The translations under genes and the position numbers were made by a program. Positions 25,532 to 33,121 of a stretch of DNA of 64,000 bases are shown here, piece by piece. Numbering within the stretch: position 1 is the stretch's first letter; each line of letters starts with the position of its first letter. The notes under the pieces are model-generated. The model made no database searches, had not been told where the DNA came from, and was given only the letters and a program-made list of their open reading frames with translations. Source of the stretch: Limnohabitans sp. T6-20 (GTDB lineage: Bacteria; Pseudomonadota; Gammaproteobacteria; Burkholderiales; Burkholderiaceae_C). Location: positions 426,501 through 490,500 of the forward strand of contig NZ_NERW01000001.1 of assembly GCF_003063505.1 (NCBI RefSeq), read 5' to 3'.

Positions 25532-26152
25532 TCAAGCCTTGGCGCTGGGCCGCTCGTTCATCCGGTCGCGCCAGGCCTGCAAGGCTTGCATGCCCTCGTC
25601 GCCGGGCACGAACTTCATCAGGCCTCGCGCAAACTCCAGCGCGCAAAACGCGGTGATGTCGGCAATCGTGAAACGCTCGCCCGCGATCCAGGGTTGGCTT
25701 TGCAGGCTCTGGTCAAACCAGCGGGCGACATCGCGCACCTTGTCTGCCTGCGAACGGCCAAACTCGGGGAACTGCGGTTTTTCCAGCGCGGCCAAGCCCG
25801 GGTGGCTGTGGCGAATCGCATTGGCAATGCCACCCAGCAAATACAGCTCCACGCGGCGATCTGCCATCTCGATGAAGCCGCGCTCGTCACCGTCCACACC
25901 CATCAGGTTGGGCTCGGGGTAACGTCCCTCCAGCAAGGTGCAGATTGCCCGGGTCTCGGTGATCACGCGACCGTCATCCAGCTCCAGCGCGGGCACTTTG
26001 GCCAGCGGGCTTTTGGCCAAGTACTCAGGCTGACGGTGCTCGCCGCCGTTCAGGTCCATGTTGACCATCTCGATGTTGGTGATGTTTTTCTCGACCAAAA
26101 ACATCAGCACCCGGCGAGGGCTGGGGGCACGGTGGGCGGTGTAGAGCTTCAT
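25532..26152 (-). CDS. Glutathione S-transferase family protein
   Basis: A 206-residue GST. The N-terminal thioredoxin-like domain starts MKLYTAHRAPSPRRVLMFLVEK. The cis-Pro glutathione-site motif is KVPALELDDGRVITETRAI. The all-helical C-terminal domain covers about residues 90-200, with RFTIADITAFCALEFA as the conserved N-capping segment. It starts 34 bp after the ABC ATPase stop on the same strand, and is likely the last gene of the operon that begins with the TetR-ligase fusion. It may detoxify or cleave an electrophilic or ether-linked pathway compound. The substrate is unknown. Confidence 0.88.
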   Translation of the reverse strand: MKLYTAHRAPSPRRVLMFLVEKNITNIEMVNMDLNGGEHRQPEYLAKSPLAKVPALELDDGRVITETRAICTLLEGRYPEPNLMGVDGDERGFIEMADRRVELYLLGGIANAIRHSHPGLAALEKPQFPEFGRSQADKVRDVARWFDQSLQSQPWIAGERFTIADITAFCALEFARGLMKFVPGDEGMQALQAWRDRMNERPSAKA

Positions 26153-26186
26153 GGTTTGTCCTTTGAACGCAAGGCTTATCAGCCGC

Positions 26187-27725
26187 TCAGTGAATAGCCG
26201 CGTACATGATCCCCTCTTGGGTGGCGTCGGTGGCCGAGAACTCGACCACCACCTTGCCCTGTTTGGCCACCAGGATGCGGTCAGACAGGGACATCACCTC
26301 GGGCAGGTAAGACGAAATCACCACCACCGCCTTGCCCGCATCGGCCAGGCGGTTGATTTCGGCATGGATCTCGGCAATCGCCCCGACATCTACCCCGCGC
26401 GTCGGTTCGTCAAAAATGATCACGTCCGGGTCTTGCACCAGGGACTTGGCGATCACCACCTTTTGCTGGTTGCCGCCCGACAGCTCGATCACCTTCACGT
26501 CCTTGCTGATGGCCCGCACATTGAGCAGGCGGCTCCAGTGCTCACCAATGGCCCCCGCCTTGGCCGAAGAGATGGCGCCGAACACGTTTTTGGATTTGCC
26601 CAGCAGGCCCATGTAGATGTTTTTGGCGATCGACATGGTTTCAAAAAAGCCTTCGACCTTGCGGTCTTCGGTGATGTAGGCGATGCCGTCATGCACCGCC
26701 TGGCGCGGCACCCGGTAGCGCACGGGTTTGCCGCGCAGCAGCACCTCGCCGCCATGAAAGAAGTCGCGCTTGATGAGCCCGGCCACCACTTTGAAGGTTT
26801 CGGTGCGCCCGGCCCCCACCAGTCCGAAAACGCCGGTGATTTGCCCTGCAAACACCGACAGCGAGTTGTTTTTCACCATCGACGCCATGCGCAGGTTGCG
26901 CACCGACAGCATGCATTCGCCTTGGGGGCGCACGGTGGTTTTTTTCTGGCCATAGAGGGTTTGCGACAAATCGCGCCCCACCATGGCCTGCACGATGCGG
27001 TTGCGGTCAAAGTTGCTTTTGTCGTCCGTCACGATGTGCTGGCCATCGCGCAGCACGGTGATGCGGTCGGCCAGCTGCAGGGCCTCTTCCAGGGCGTGCG
27101 AAATGAAGATGATGGACACCCCGCGTTCCTTGAGCTTGAACACGAGGTCAAAAAAGTACTTCTTTTCCTCGGGTGTCAGGCTGGCCGTGGGCTCGTCAAA
27201 AATGATCACGCTGGCCTGGTGCAGCACCGCACGGGCGATCTCCACCATCTGTTTTTTGGCCGCGCCCAGCAAGCTCACGGTGGCGGTCGGGTCCACGTCA
27301 AAGTTGAGGGACTGCAAAAACTGCTGCGCCGAAATGTAGACCCCGCGCAAGCGGTTGAAGAACTGCTCCTGACCCAGAAACAGGTTCTGCGCCACCGTCA
27401 TGGTGGGCACCAGGCTGGTCTCCTGGAACACCATGGCAATGCCGTGTTCCAGCGCTTGCAAGGGCGTGGACAGCTGCACCTCTTGCCCGTGCACCAGCAT
27501 CTGGCCCGAGCTCAGGGGCACGACACCGGCCATGACCTTGGTCAGCGTGGACTTGCCCGCGCCGTTTTCACCCAGCAGCGCATGGATTTCACCCCGACGC
27601 AGAGAAAAATCGACGTTTTCAATCGCCGGCACGCCGCTATAGCGCTTGGTCGCCTTGCGCAGTTCCAGCACCACCTCGGTGGAGGTGCTGGGTGTGGTGT
27701 TTGCTGGGTTTGTGGGGTGTGTCAT
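26187..27725 (-). CDS. Sugar-type ABC transporter ATP-binding protein (RbsA/MglA family)
   Basis: A 512-residue protein with two fused ATPase domains. The first has Walker [10 protein letters not shown], the signature-like [17 protein letters not shown] and Walker [13 protein letters not shown]. The second has the degenerate Walker [11 protein letters not shown] typical of RbsA/MglA, the signature LSGGNQQKV and Walker [13 protein letters not shown]. The ATG at 27725 overlaps the stop of the upstream propeller gene by 4 bp (ATGA). It energises the two permeases at 28831-30957 and 32139-33116, with the binding protein at 31061-32077. The system belongs to the CUT2 family of carbohydrate importers. 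Confidence 0.93.
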   Translation of the reverse strand: MTHPTNPANTTPSTSTEVVLELRKATKRYSGVPAIENVDFSLRRGEIHALLGENGAGKSTLTKVMAGVVPLSSGQMLVHGQEVQLSTPLQALEHGIAMVFQETSLVPTMTVAQNLFLGQEQFFNRLRGVYISAQQFLQSLNFDVDPTATVSLLGAAKKQMVEIARAVLHQASVIIFDEPTASLTPEEKKYFFDLVFKLKERGVSIIFISHALEEALQLADRITVLRDGQHIVTDDKSNFDRNRIVQAMVGRDLSQTLYGQKKTTVRPQGECMLSVRNLRMASMVKNNSLSVFAGQITGVFGLVGAGRTETFKVVAGLIKRDFFHGGEVLLRGKPVRYRVPRQAVHDGIAYITEDRKVEGFFETMSIAKNIYMGLLGKSKNVFGAISSAKAGAIGEHWSRLLNVRAISKDVKVIELSGGNQQKVVIAKSLVQDPDVIIFDEPTRGVDVGAIAEIHAEINRLADAGKAVVVISSYLPEVMSLSDRILVAKQGKVVVEFSATDATQEGIMYAAIH

Positions 27726-28831
27726 GTCCGGGCCTCCGCCTTGTTCAGATCGATCCGCAAAAGTCGGCCCGCACCTTTGGAGGCCACCCACAAAGCGCCG
27801 CCCCACTCGACCACGGCCGTGACGCCGTGGTGGCGCCCGTCCACCTGGCTGTGCAAAGACGAGAGGATGCGGCCATCTGCCGCAACCCGCAGCACCAGGC
27901 CATAAGAGCGCGGGGGCGCCCAAGGTTTGAGCATGCCCATTTGCTTGACGCCCGCGCCTTGCAGGGGCTCCAGAAAGCTGTGGCCAGACGACAGGGCCGG
28001 GGCGATCCAGTAACGCGGGTCAATCTCTTGCAGCATGCGCTTGCGGTAAGCGGGCTCACGCAGCACAAACTCCACCAGCTGCGAGCGGCAGACAAAGCAG
28101 CTCAGCCAGAATCCGCCGCCCGCCGCTGCGCTCATGCGCGAGGGGTAGCCGGGCAATTCGGCCACCAGCGCACCCTTGCCCTTGCCAGCACCCGAGGCCG
28201 GGGTGACGCGGTGCTTCCAGCTCTCGCTGTACAGGGCCTGCCCACCCAGCGGCAGCACACCAAAAGCGTGGTGCAAACCGCTGGCCAGACTCTGCACCGC
28301 ACCCGTGGCGGGCTGCCAGCGCGCCACGCGGCCGCTGTGGCCCAGTTCCATCAGGTCATGGCACCACTGGTCAGTGCTGCGCCGCTGTGAGCCATCGCTG
28401 AGCAAGACCGCGCCATCGGCCTCAAACGCCAGCGCATTGACGCTGTGCAGGGGCTGGCCCTCCAGGCTCTGCAGCACAGGCCCGTCGCTCAGGCTGCCGT
28501 CGGCCTGTGTGTGCAGCAATTGCACCTGCGTGCCGCCCAGGGCCACGGCCAGGGTGCCCTTGGCTTGTGCGGCCAGGGCGGTGATGTTCACGTTGAACTC
28601 ACGCACCAGCACCGGCTGACCCTCTTGCAGGCGCAGCAAACGGGGCCCGGCGCTGATCCACAGCTGCTGGCCGTCACAGGCCAGGTCGTCAATGCCTGCG
28701 ATCTCGGCCACCACGGTGGCGTCGTCGAGCTGGCGGTTGGGCTTGAGCGCCCCGTCCATGACCGGCACGGTGATGGCGGCGCTGCCGCGTCCCAGCAGTC
28801 GGTCACTCCAATTGCGCAAACTTGTCAGCAT
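27722..28831 (-). CDS. SMP-30/strictosidine-synthase-like beta-propeller protein
   Basis: A 369-residue propeller related to SMP-30/gluconolactonase and strictosidine-synthase-like proteins. Family segments seen are IAGIDDLACDGQQLWIS, GLHHAFGVLP, YSESWKHRV and LPGYPSRMSAAAGGGFWLS. There is no signal peptide, so it should be cytoplasmic. Its start codon shares bases with the stop of the upstream permease-propeller fusion (TGATG), and its own stop overlaps the ATPase start. It appears paralogous to the propeller half of the fusion but is more divergent: the Asn of the LPGYPDNI motif is lost. A lactonase or hydrolase role on the imported compound is inferred. A degenerate non-catalytic role is also possible. 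Confidence 0.8.
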   Translation of the reverse strand: MLTSLRNWSDRLLGRGSAAITVPVMDGALKPNRQLDDATVVAEIAGIDDLACDGQQLWISAGPRLLRLQEGQPVLVREFNVNITALAAQAKGTLAVALGGTQVQLLHTQADGSLSDGPVLQSLEGQPLHSVNALAFEADGAVLLSDGSQRRSTDQWCHDLMELGHSGRVARWQPATGAVQSLASGLHHAFGVLPLGGQALYSESWKHRVTPASGAGKGKGALVAELPGYPSRMSAAAGGGFWLSCFVCRSQLVEFVLREPAYRKRMLQEIDPRYWIAPALSSGHSFLEPLQGAGVKQMGMLKPWAPPRSYGLVLRVAADGRILSSLHSQVDGRHHGVTAVVEWGGALWVASKGAGRLLRIDLNKAEART

Positions 28832-30957
28832 CAGCGTGCTCCCCAGCGTTGGCCGTATTGAGAAAAATTCGGATCGGCATTGTCGAGCTTGTAGCGGCCA
28901 ATGCGGTTGTTGGAGATGCCGCCCAGGTACAGGTGGCCCTGGTGTTCGCGCATGGAGGTGATCATGGGGTGGTTCACGCCGCCCAGGTCCCACAGCGTTT
29001 CCAGGATCTCGCCTTTTTCAGAAAACTTGAGCACGCAGCCGGTGTTGATGTTGGGGAACAGCCACTCGTCAAACGGCACGCGCTTGGCCATGCGCTGGCG
29101 GAAGCCCGGCATGCGCAGCGCCAGGTCGTAAGCGGGGCCGCGCATGCCTACCAGGGCCAGCCAGTAGTTACCATCCGAGGCCAGGTTGATGTTGTCGGGG
29201 TAGCCCGGCAGGTTGTCGACCACCACCTCGACCTGGTCTTTCTTGGGGCCGTCAAACCAAAAGCGCTTGATGCAGCAGCCCCAGGTTTCGGCAAACAAGA
29301 TCGACTGGCCGTCGCTGGCGATGCAAATGCCGTTGGGGAAACGCAGCCCGCGCAACACGGTTTGGGTGCTGTTGTCGCGCGGGTCATAGCAGACGATGCG
29401 GCCATTGCCACGCGCTTCCAGGCCATCGACCGCCCATTCGTGCATCTCGTAGCGCACGGTGGCTTCGCTGAAAAAGATGCGGCCGTCGTCGGCAATGTCC
29501 AGGTCGTCGGCCAGGCGTAGTCGGCTGTCGTCGTTGATCGAGCTCCAGCTGCGGTTGGTTTCATCGGTCACGCGCTGCACCTCGCGCTCGGGTGTGATGC
29601 GGTACAGGCCCATGCCGCCCACGCAGACCACCAGGTTGTCCTGCCGGTCAAAGGCCATGCCCAAAGGCTGGCCACCAATGTGCGCAAAGACCTCCATGCG
29701 CTGGTAGTCGGGGGCAAAAAAGCGGATCACGTCGCCATGGCGCGAGCCTGCATACAGGTTGTTCTCGCGGTCCAGGATCACGTCTTCGGGCGCTTCGATG
29801 CGGCCCAGACCAATCGTTTCGACCGCACGCAGTTTGTTGTTCAGGGTCCAGGGGCCAGTGGCTTGGCCTTCGCCTTCGGGCGTGCACACCGGCGCGGGTG
29901 CCAGGGCCTGGTAGGCCGGGCTCACATACACCTTGCTGATGATGCGGTGGCGGTTCTTGAGCCAGCGCACATCGATGACGGCCGCCGCAATCAGGATGCC
30001 CGCCAGCACCATGCGAGTCAGCCCCCCGGAGACCGACATGGAGGTCAGGCCGTTGGTGATGAGCAGCACCACCAAGGTGCCCACCAGGGCCTTGGTCACC
30101 GAGCCCCGGCCACCGCCCAGGCTGATGCCGCCCAGCACGGCAGCCGTGAGCACCAGCACCTCCATGCCGACGCCAATGTCGGCCCCCGCCGTGGCCAGGC
30201 GCGAGGCAAAAAAGCAGCCCCCCACCGCCGTCAGCATGCCGCTGGCGACATAGCTCAGGGCCACGGTGCGACGCACGGCAATGCCGCTGTTGTAGGCCGA
30301 GCGGCGCGAGCCGCCAATGGCCATGATGTGCCAGCCCACGCGCAGTCGCGTGAGCATCACATGCCCGCCGATAGCCGCGAGCGCATAGGCCCAGGCCACG
30401 GTGGGCAGGCCCAAAAACGTGCCATTGCCCAGAAAGTCCCACACCTCGGAGTCGGGGATGCTGCCGGCAATGGCGGTGGAATATTGCAGGCTCAGGATTT
30501 CATAGAGCGAGCGAAAAATGATCAGGGTGATCAGCGTGGTCAAAAAGGCGCGCAGGCGCAAATAACCGATCAACACCCCATTGACGGCCCCCAGCAAGGC
30601 GCCAAACAGCAGCGTGCCCGGCACGGCCAGGGCCACCGGCCACTTGAGCACATGCATCAGCATCAGGGCACAAAAATTGGTCAGCGCAAACATGGAGCCC
30701 ACCGACAGGTCGATGCCGCCGACGATCATCACCAGCGCCATGCCCAGCACGATGAAGCCAATCTCTCCGGCTTGCCGCAAGGTGTCGGCCAACATGGTGG
30801 CGCTGTAGAAGTTGGGCACCAGCTGGCCCGAGAAAAAGACCACCATCACCAGCAGCAGCACCGGCACGGCGGTTTCCGTCCAGCGCTTGGACAGGATCTC
30901 GCCCACCCAGTGATCGGGCCAATATTTGTAGCGCAGTCGGGTCAGGGTTTCAGTCAT
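28831..30957 (-). CDS. ABC sugar permease fused to SMP-30-like propeller
   Basis: A 708-residue natural fusion. Residues 1-335 are an RbsC-type inner membrane permease. Its helices include VPVLLLVMVVFF, FIVLGMALVMIVGGIDLSVG (family signature) and VLTAAVLGGISLGGGRGSV. A linker of about 40 residues (YVSPAYQALAPAPVCTPEGEG) leads to a propeller at 380-708 with EAPEDVILDRENNLYAG, ADDLDIADDGRIFFSEA, GLRFPNGICIASDG and LPGYPDNINLASDGNYWLA. RbsC-type permeases end in the cytoplasm, so the propeller should face the cytoplasm. The ATG at 30957 is preferred over one at 30996. The frame is continuous without stops. The expected role is import coupled to hydrolysis or binding of a lactone-like substrate. 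Confidence 0.88.
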   Translation of the reverse strand: MTETLTRLRYKYWPDHWVGEILSKRWTETAVPVLLLVMVVFFSGQLVPNFYSATMLADTLRQAGEIGFIVLGMALVMIVGGIDLSVGSMFALTNFCALMLMHVLKWPVALAVPGTLLFGALLGAVNGVLIGYLRLRAFLTTLITLIIFRSLYEILSLQYSTAIAGSIPDSEVWDFLGNGTFLGLPTVAWAYALAAIGGHVMLTRLRVGWHIMAIGGSRRSAYNSGIAVRRTVALSYVASGMLTAVGGCFFASRLATAGADIGVGMEVLVLTAAVLGGISLGGGRGSVTKALVGTLVVLLITNGLTSMSVSGGLTRMVLAGILIAAAVIDVRWLKNRHRIISKVYVSPAYQALAPAPVCTPEGEGQATGPWTLNNKLRAVETIGLGRIEAPEDVILDRENNLYAGSRHGDVIRFFAPDYQRMEVFAHIGGQPLGMAFDRQDNLVVCVGGMGLYRITPEREVQRVTDETNRSWSSINDDSRLRLADDLDIADDGRIFFSEATVRYEMHEWAVDGLEARGNGRIVCYDPRDNSTQTVLRGLRFPNGICIASDGQSILFAETWGCCIKRFWFDGPKKDQVEVVVDNLPGYPDNINLASDGNYWLALVGMRGPAYDLALRMPGFRQRMAKRVPFDEWLFPNINTGCVLKFSEKGEILETLWDLGGVNHPMITSMREHQGHLYLGGISNNRIGRYKLDNADPNFSQYGQRWGAR

Positions 30958-31002
30958 GTGCAAACCAGGGTCTGTGGGGGTGTACAAAACAAGCACTCAA
31001 GG

Positions 31003-31038
31003 CGACAAGGAGGGCGGGCCATGCCACCCACCTTGTCG
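31003..31038. other. Stem-loop downstream of the binding-protein gene
   Basis: CGACAAGG and CCTTGTCG form a perfect 8-bp outer stem, with a partly paired GC-rich inner section. It lies in the 103-bp gap between the binding protein and the permease-propeller fusion and has no T-run. Such hairpins often protect binding-protein mRNA and raise its level above the membrane subunits. Confidence 0.5.
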
Positions 31039-31060
31039 TCATGAGGCGTCGAAGGCCCGC

Positions 31061-32077
31061 TTACTTGGATGCGGCCAGCTTCCAGCAAGTGCCTTCAGCA
31101 GCGGCGTTTTGCTTGGTGATCGGGATCAGCGTGGTGTAGATGTTTTGCTTGGCTGCGCCGGGCTTGACGCCGCCTTGCACCAGCCACTTGATCATGGCCG
31201 CCATGTTGCTCGCTTGGGTCGGAACGTCGTAGCTGATGTCCAGGTCGAACGCCCCGGACTTGACCATGTCGCAAGCGCCTTTTTGTTCACCGCCACCCGA
31301 TGTGGCCAGGTAGACCTTGCCGGTCAGGCCTGCCTCCTTGACCGCTGCTGCGGTTCCAATGTCCATGCCGTCCCAAAAGCCGATGATGCCGCACAGGTCC
31401 GGGTTTTGCTTGAGCACCGTCTGGGTCAAAGCCTTGGCTTTGGCGGCGTCCCAGTCAGCCGCCTGGTTGGACACGACCTTGATTTCGGGGTGCTTGGCCA
31501 GGATGTTTTCAACGCCCTTGAGGGTGTAAGCGCTGGTGGCGGCCGTCGGCGCGCCTTGCACGATGGCGATCTTGTTGCTCTTGCCCTTGCAAGCCTGCAC
31601 CACGGCCTCGGCGTTGCGCTCGCCAATGTCCACCCAGTCAGCGCCCACAAAGGCGGTAGAAGGCTGGGCCGAGCGCATGTTGATCTGCACCACATAAATG
31701 CCTTCGTCTTCGGCCTTCTTGATCAACTTGGCGTAGGTTTGCACATCGGGGTTGTGGATCACGATGACAGCCGGTTTTTCGGCAATCAGCGCGGTGAAGG
31801 CTTGGGCGCCTGCGTTGGTGTTCCAGTTGGGGTCGCGCACGACCACTTTCATGCCCGCGGCTTCAAGTTCTTTTTTCAGACCCGCGTGCCAGCCAATGGC
31901 CAGGTCAAAGCCAAAAGCCACCGGAATGAAGCCCACGGTCTTGCCTGCAAGGGCTTTTTTGTAGCCGTCGCGAAACGGTTCATCCAGCCCTTTGCCTTGC
32001 GCCATGGCGGATGTGGCCGCGCAAAGGCCCAGCGTCAAAACGGCTGCTGCGGTGCTCAATTTTTGAAAAATCCTCAT
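31061..32077 (-). CDS. Sugar-type ABC transporter substrate-binding protein
   Basis: A 338-residue periplasmic binding protein of the type 1 (RbsB-like, Peripla_BP_4) family. The signal peptide is FQKLSTAAAVLTLGLCAATSAMAQ. The mature protein has the KTVGFIPVAFGFDLAIGWHAGLKKELEA start and the DPNWNTNAGAQAFTALIAEKPAVIVIHNPD segment. The ATG at 32077 has AGGAGACAG upstream and replaces a longer frame starting at 32119. It is expressed within the TetR-ligase operon between the two permease genes. The unusual N-terminal GLDEPFRDGYKKALAG before the first strand is family-like. The ligand may be a sugar, a cyclitol or another polyol lactone (inference). Confidence 0.92.
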   Translation of the reverse strand: MRIFQKLSTAAAVLTLGLCAATSAMAQGKGLDEPFRDGYKKALAGKTVGFIPVAFGFDLAIGWHAGLKKELEAAGMKVVVRDPNWNTNAGAQAFTALIAEKPAVIVIHNPDVQTYAKLIKKAEDEGIYVVQINMRSAQPSTAFVGADWVDIGERNAEAVVQACKGKSNKIAIVQGAPTAATSAYTLKGVENILAKHPEIKVVSNQAADWDAAKAKALTQTVLKQNPDLCGIIGFWDGMDIGTAAAVKEAGLTGKVYLATSGGGEQKGACDMVKSGAFDLDISYDVPTQASNMAAMIKWLVQGGVKPGAAKQNIYTTLIPITKQNAAAEGTCWKLAASK

Positions 32078-32138
32078 TGCCTGTCTCCTGGTGGTTAAAA
32101 GTGGTTGACGCCCCAACAAGCCGGGCGTCTGGCTGTGC

Positions 32139-33116
32139 TCAGATGTCCCCTTGCTGTGCGGTCTCTTCGTTGCGGGGGTTCAAAATCGAATCGATCAGGA
32201 TGGCGGCCAGCAGCACCACCCCTTTGACAATGTTTTGCACGGAATAAGAGATGTCCATGATCGTCATGCCGTTGAGCATGGTGCCGATCAGCAGCGTGCC
32301 GATGATCACGTTGACCACCCCGCCCCGACCGCCCGCCAAGCCAATGCCACCCAGCACCACCACCAGCACCACGTCGTAGACCATGGTCGAGTTGAAGATG
32401 CGCGTGGGCATGCTGTTGACCGATGCCGACATGACCAGACCGGCAAACAAACCGACCAGCGCGGCCAGCACAAACTGCAACACCATGATGGGCCGTGTGG
32501 GCAAGCCGGTGGCGCGCGCGGTCAGCGGGTTGTCACCCATGGCGTAAATGAAAGTGCCAGCGCGCATGCGCCCCAGAAAAAGCGACAGCAGCGTGGCCGC
32601 CAAACCAAACATGATCACTGGCGTGGGAATGCCCAGCACCGCACCCCGACCCACCCAGACCAGCGCGTCCAGAGTCTCGGGCCACTGCACGACTTCGAGC
32701 TGAAAGATGAAAGCCTGGCCCAGCCCTGCCAAAAACAGACCCGAAGCCAGCGTGGTGAACAGCGAGGGCACTTCGGCATATGCGATCAACCAGCCATTGA
32801 GCAGGCCAAAGGCCAACGACAGGCAAAGCGCCACGCCCACAGCCGGGCCGATGCCATAACCGTTTTGCACCAGTTGCAGCAAAAAGCCCGAGGGCACCGC
32901 CATGGCCGCGATCATCGAAATGTCGATGCCCCGCCCGATCACCACCACCGCCATGCCCAGCCCCAAAATGCCCAGAATGGCGACGTTTTGCAGCAAGGTC
33001 AGCAGGTTGTCTACCTGTGCAAAGCCCGGCAAAAAGGCCGCCAGGGCGATGAACATCACCACAAAGATGGCGAAGACGATGGTCTGCTGTGTGGCGCGTA
33101 ACTTGATCATGAACAT
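32139..33116 (-). CDS. Sugar-type ABC transporter permease (RbsC family)
   Basis: A 325-residue BPD_transp_2 permease with about nine to ten hydrophobic segments. The family signature is AILGILGLGMAVVVIGRGIDISM, and VLGGIGLAGGRGGVVNVIIGTLL lies near the C-terminus. The start ATG at 33116 (MFMIKL) is 5 bp after the ligase-fusion stop, and an ATG two codons later is equally possible. It is the first transport gene of the operon and pairs with the permease-propeller fusion as a heterodimeric channel. It has no C-terminal extension, unlike its partner. Confidence 0.92.
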   Translation of the reverse strand: MFMIKLRATQQTIVFAIFVVMFIALAAFLPGFAQVDNLLTLLQNVAILGILGLGMAVVVIGRGIDISMIAAMAVPSGFLLQLVQNGYGIGPAVGVALCLSLAFGLLNGWLIAYAEVPSLFTTLASGLFLAGLGQAFIFQLEVVQWPETLDALVWVGRGAVLGIPTPVIMFGLAATLLSLFLGRMRAGTFIYAMGDNPLTARATGLPTRPIMVLQFVLAALVGLFAGLVMSASVNSMPTRIFNSTMVYDVVLVVVLGGIGLAGGRGGVVNVIIGTLLIGTMLNGMTIMDISYSVQNIVKGVVLLAAILIDSILNPRNEETAQQGDI

Positions 33117-33121
33117 CTCAC

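Noticed and set aside
26151-27905. 584-codon + strand frame antisense to the ABC ATPase
   Set aside because: The minus strand encodes a textbook two-domain RbsA-type ATPase. The antisense product has no domain features.
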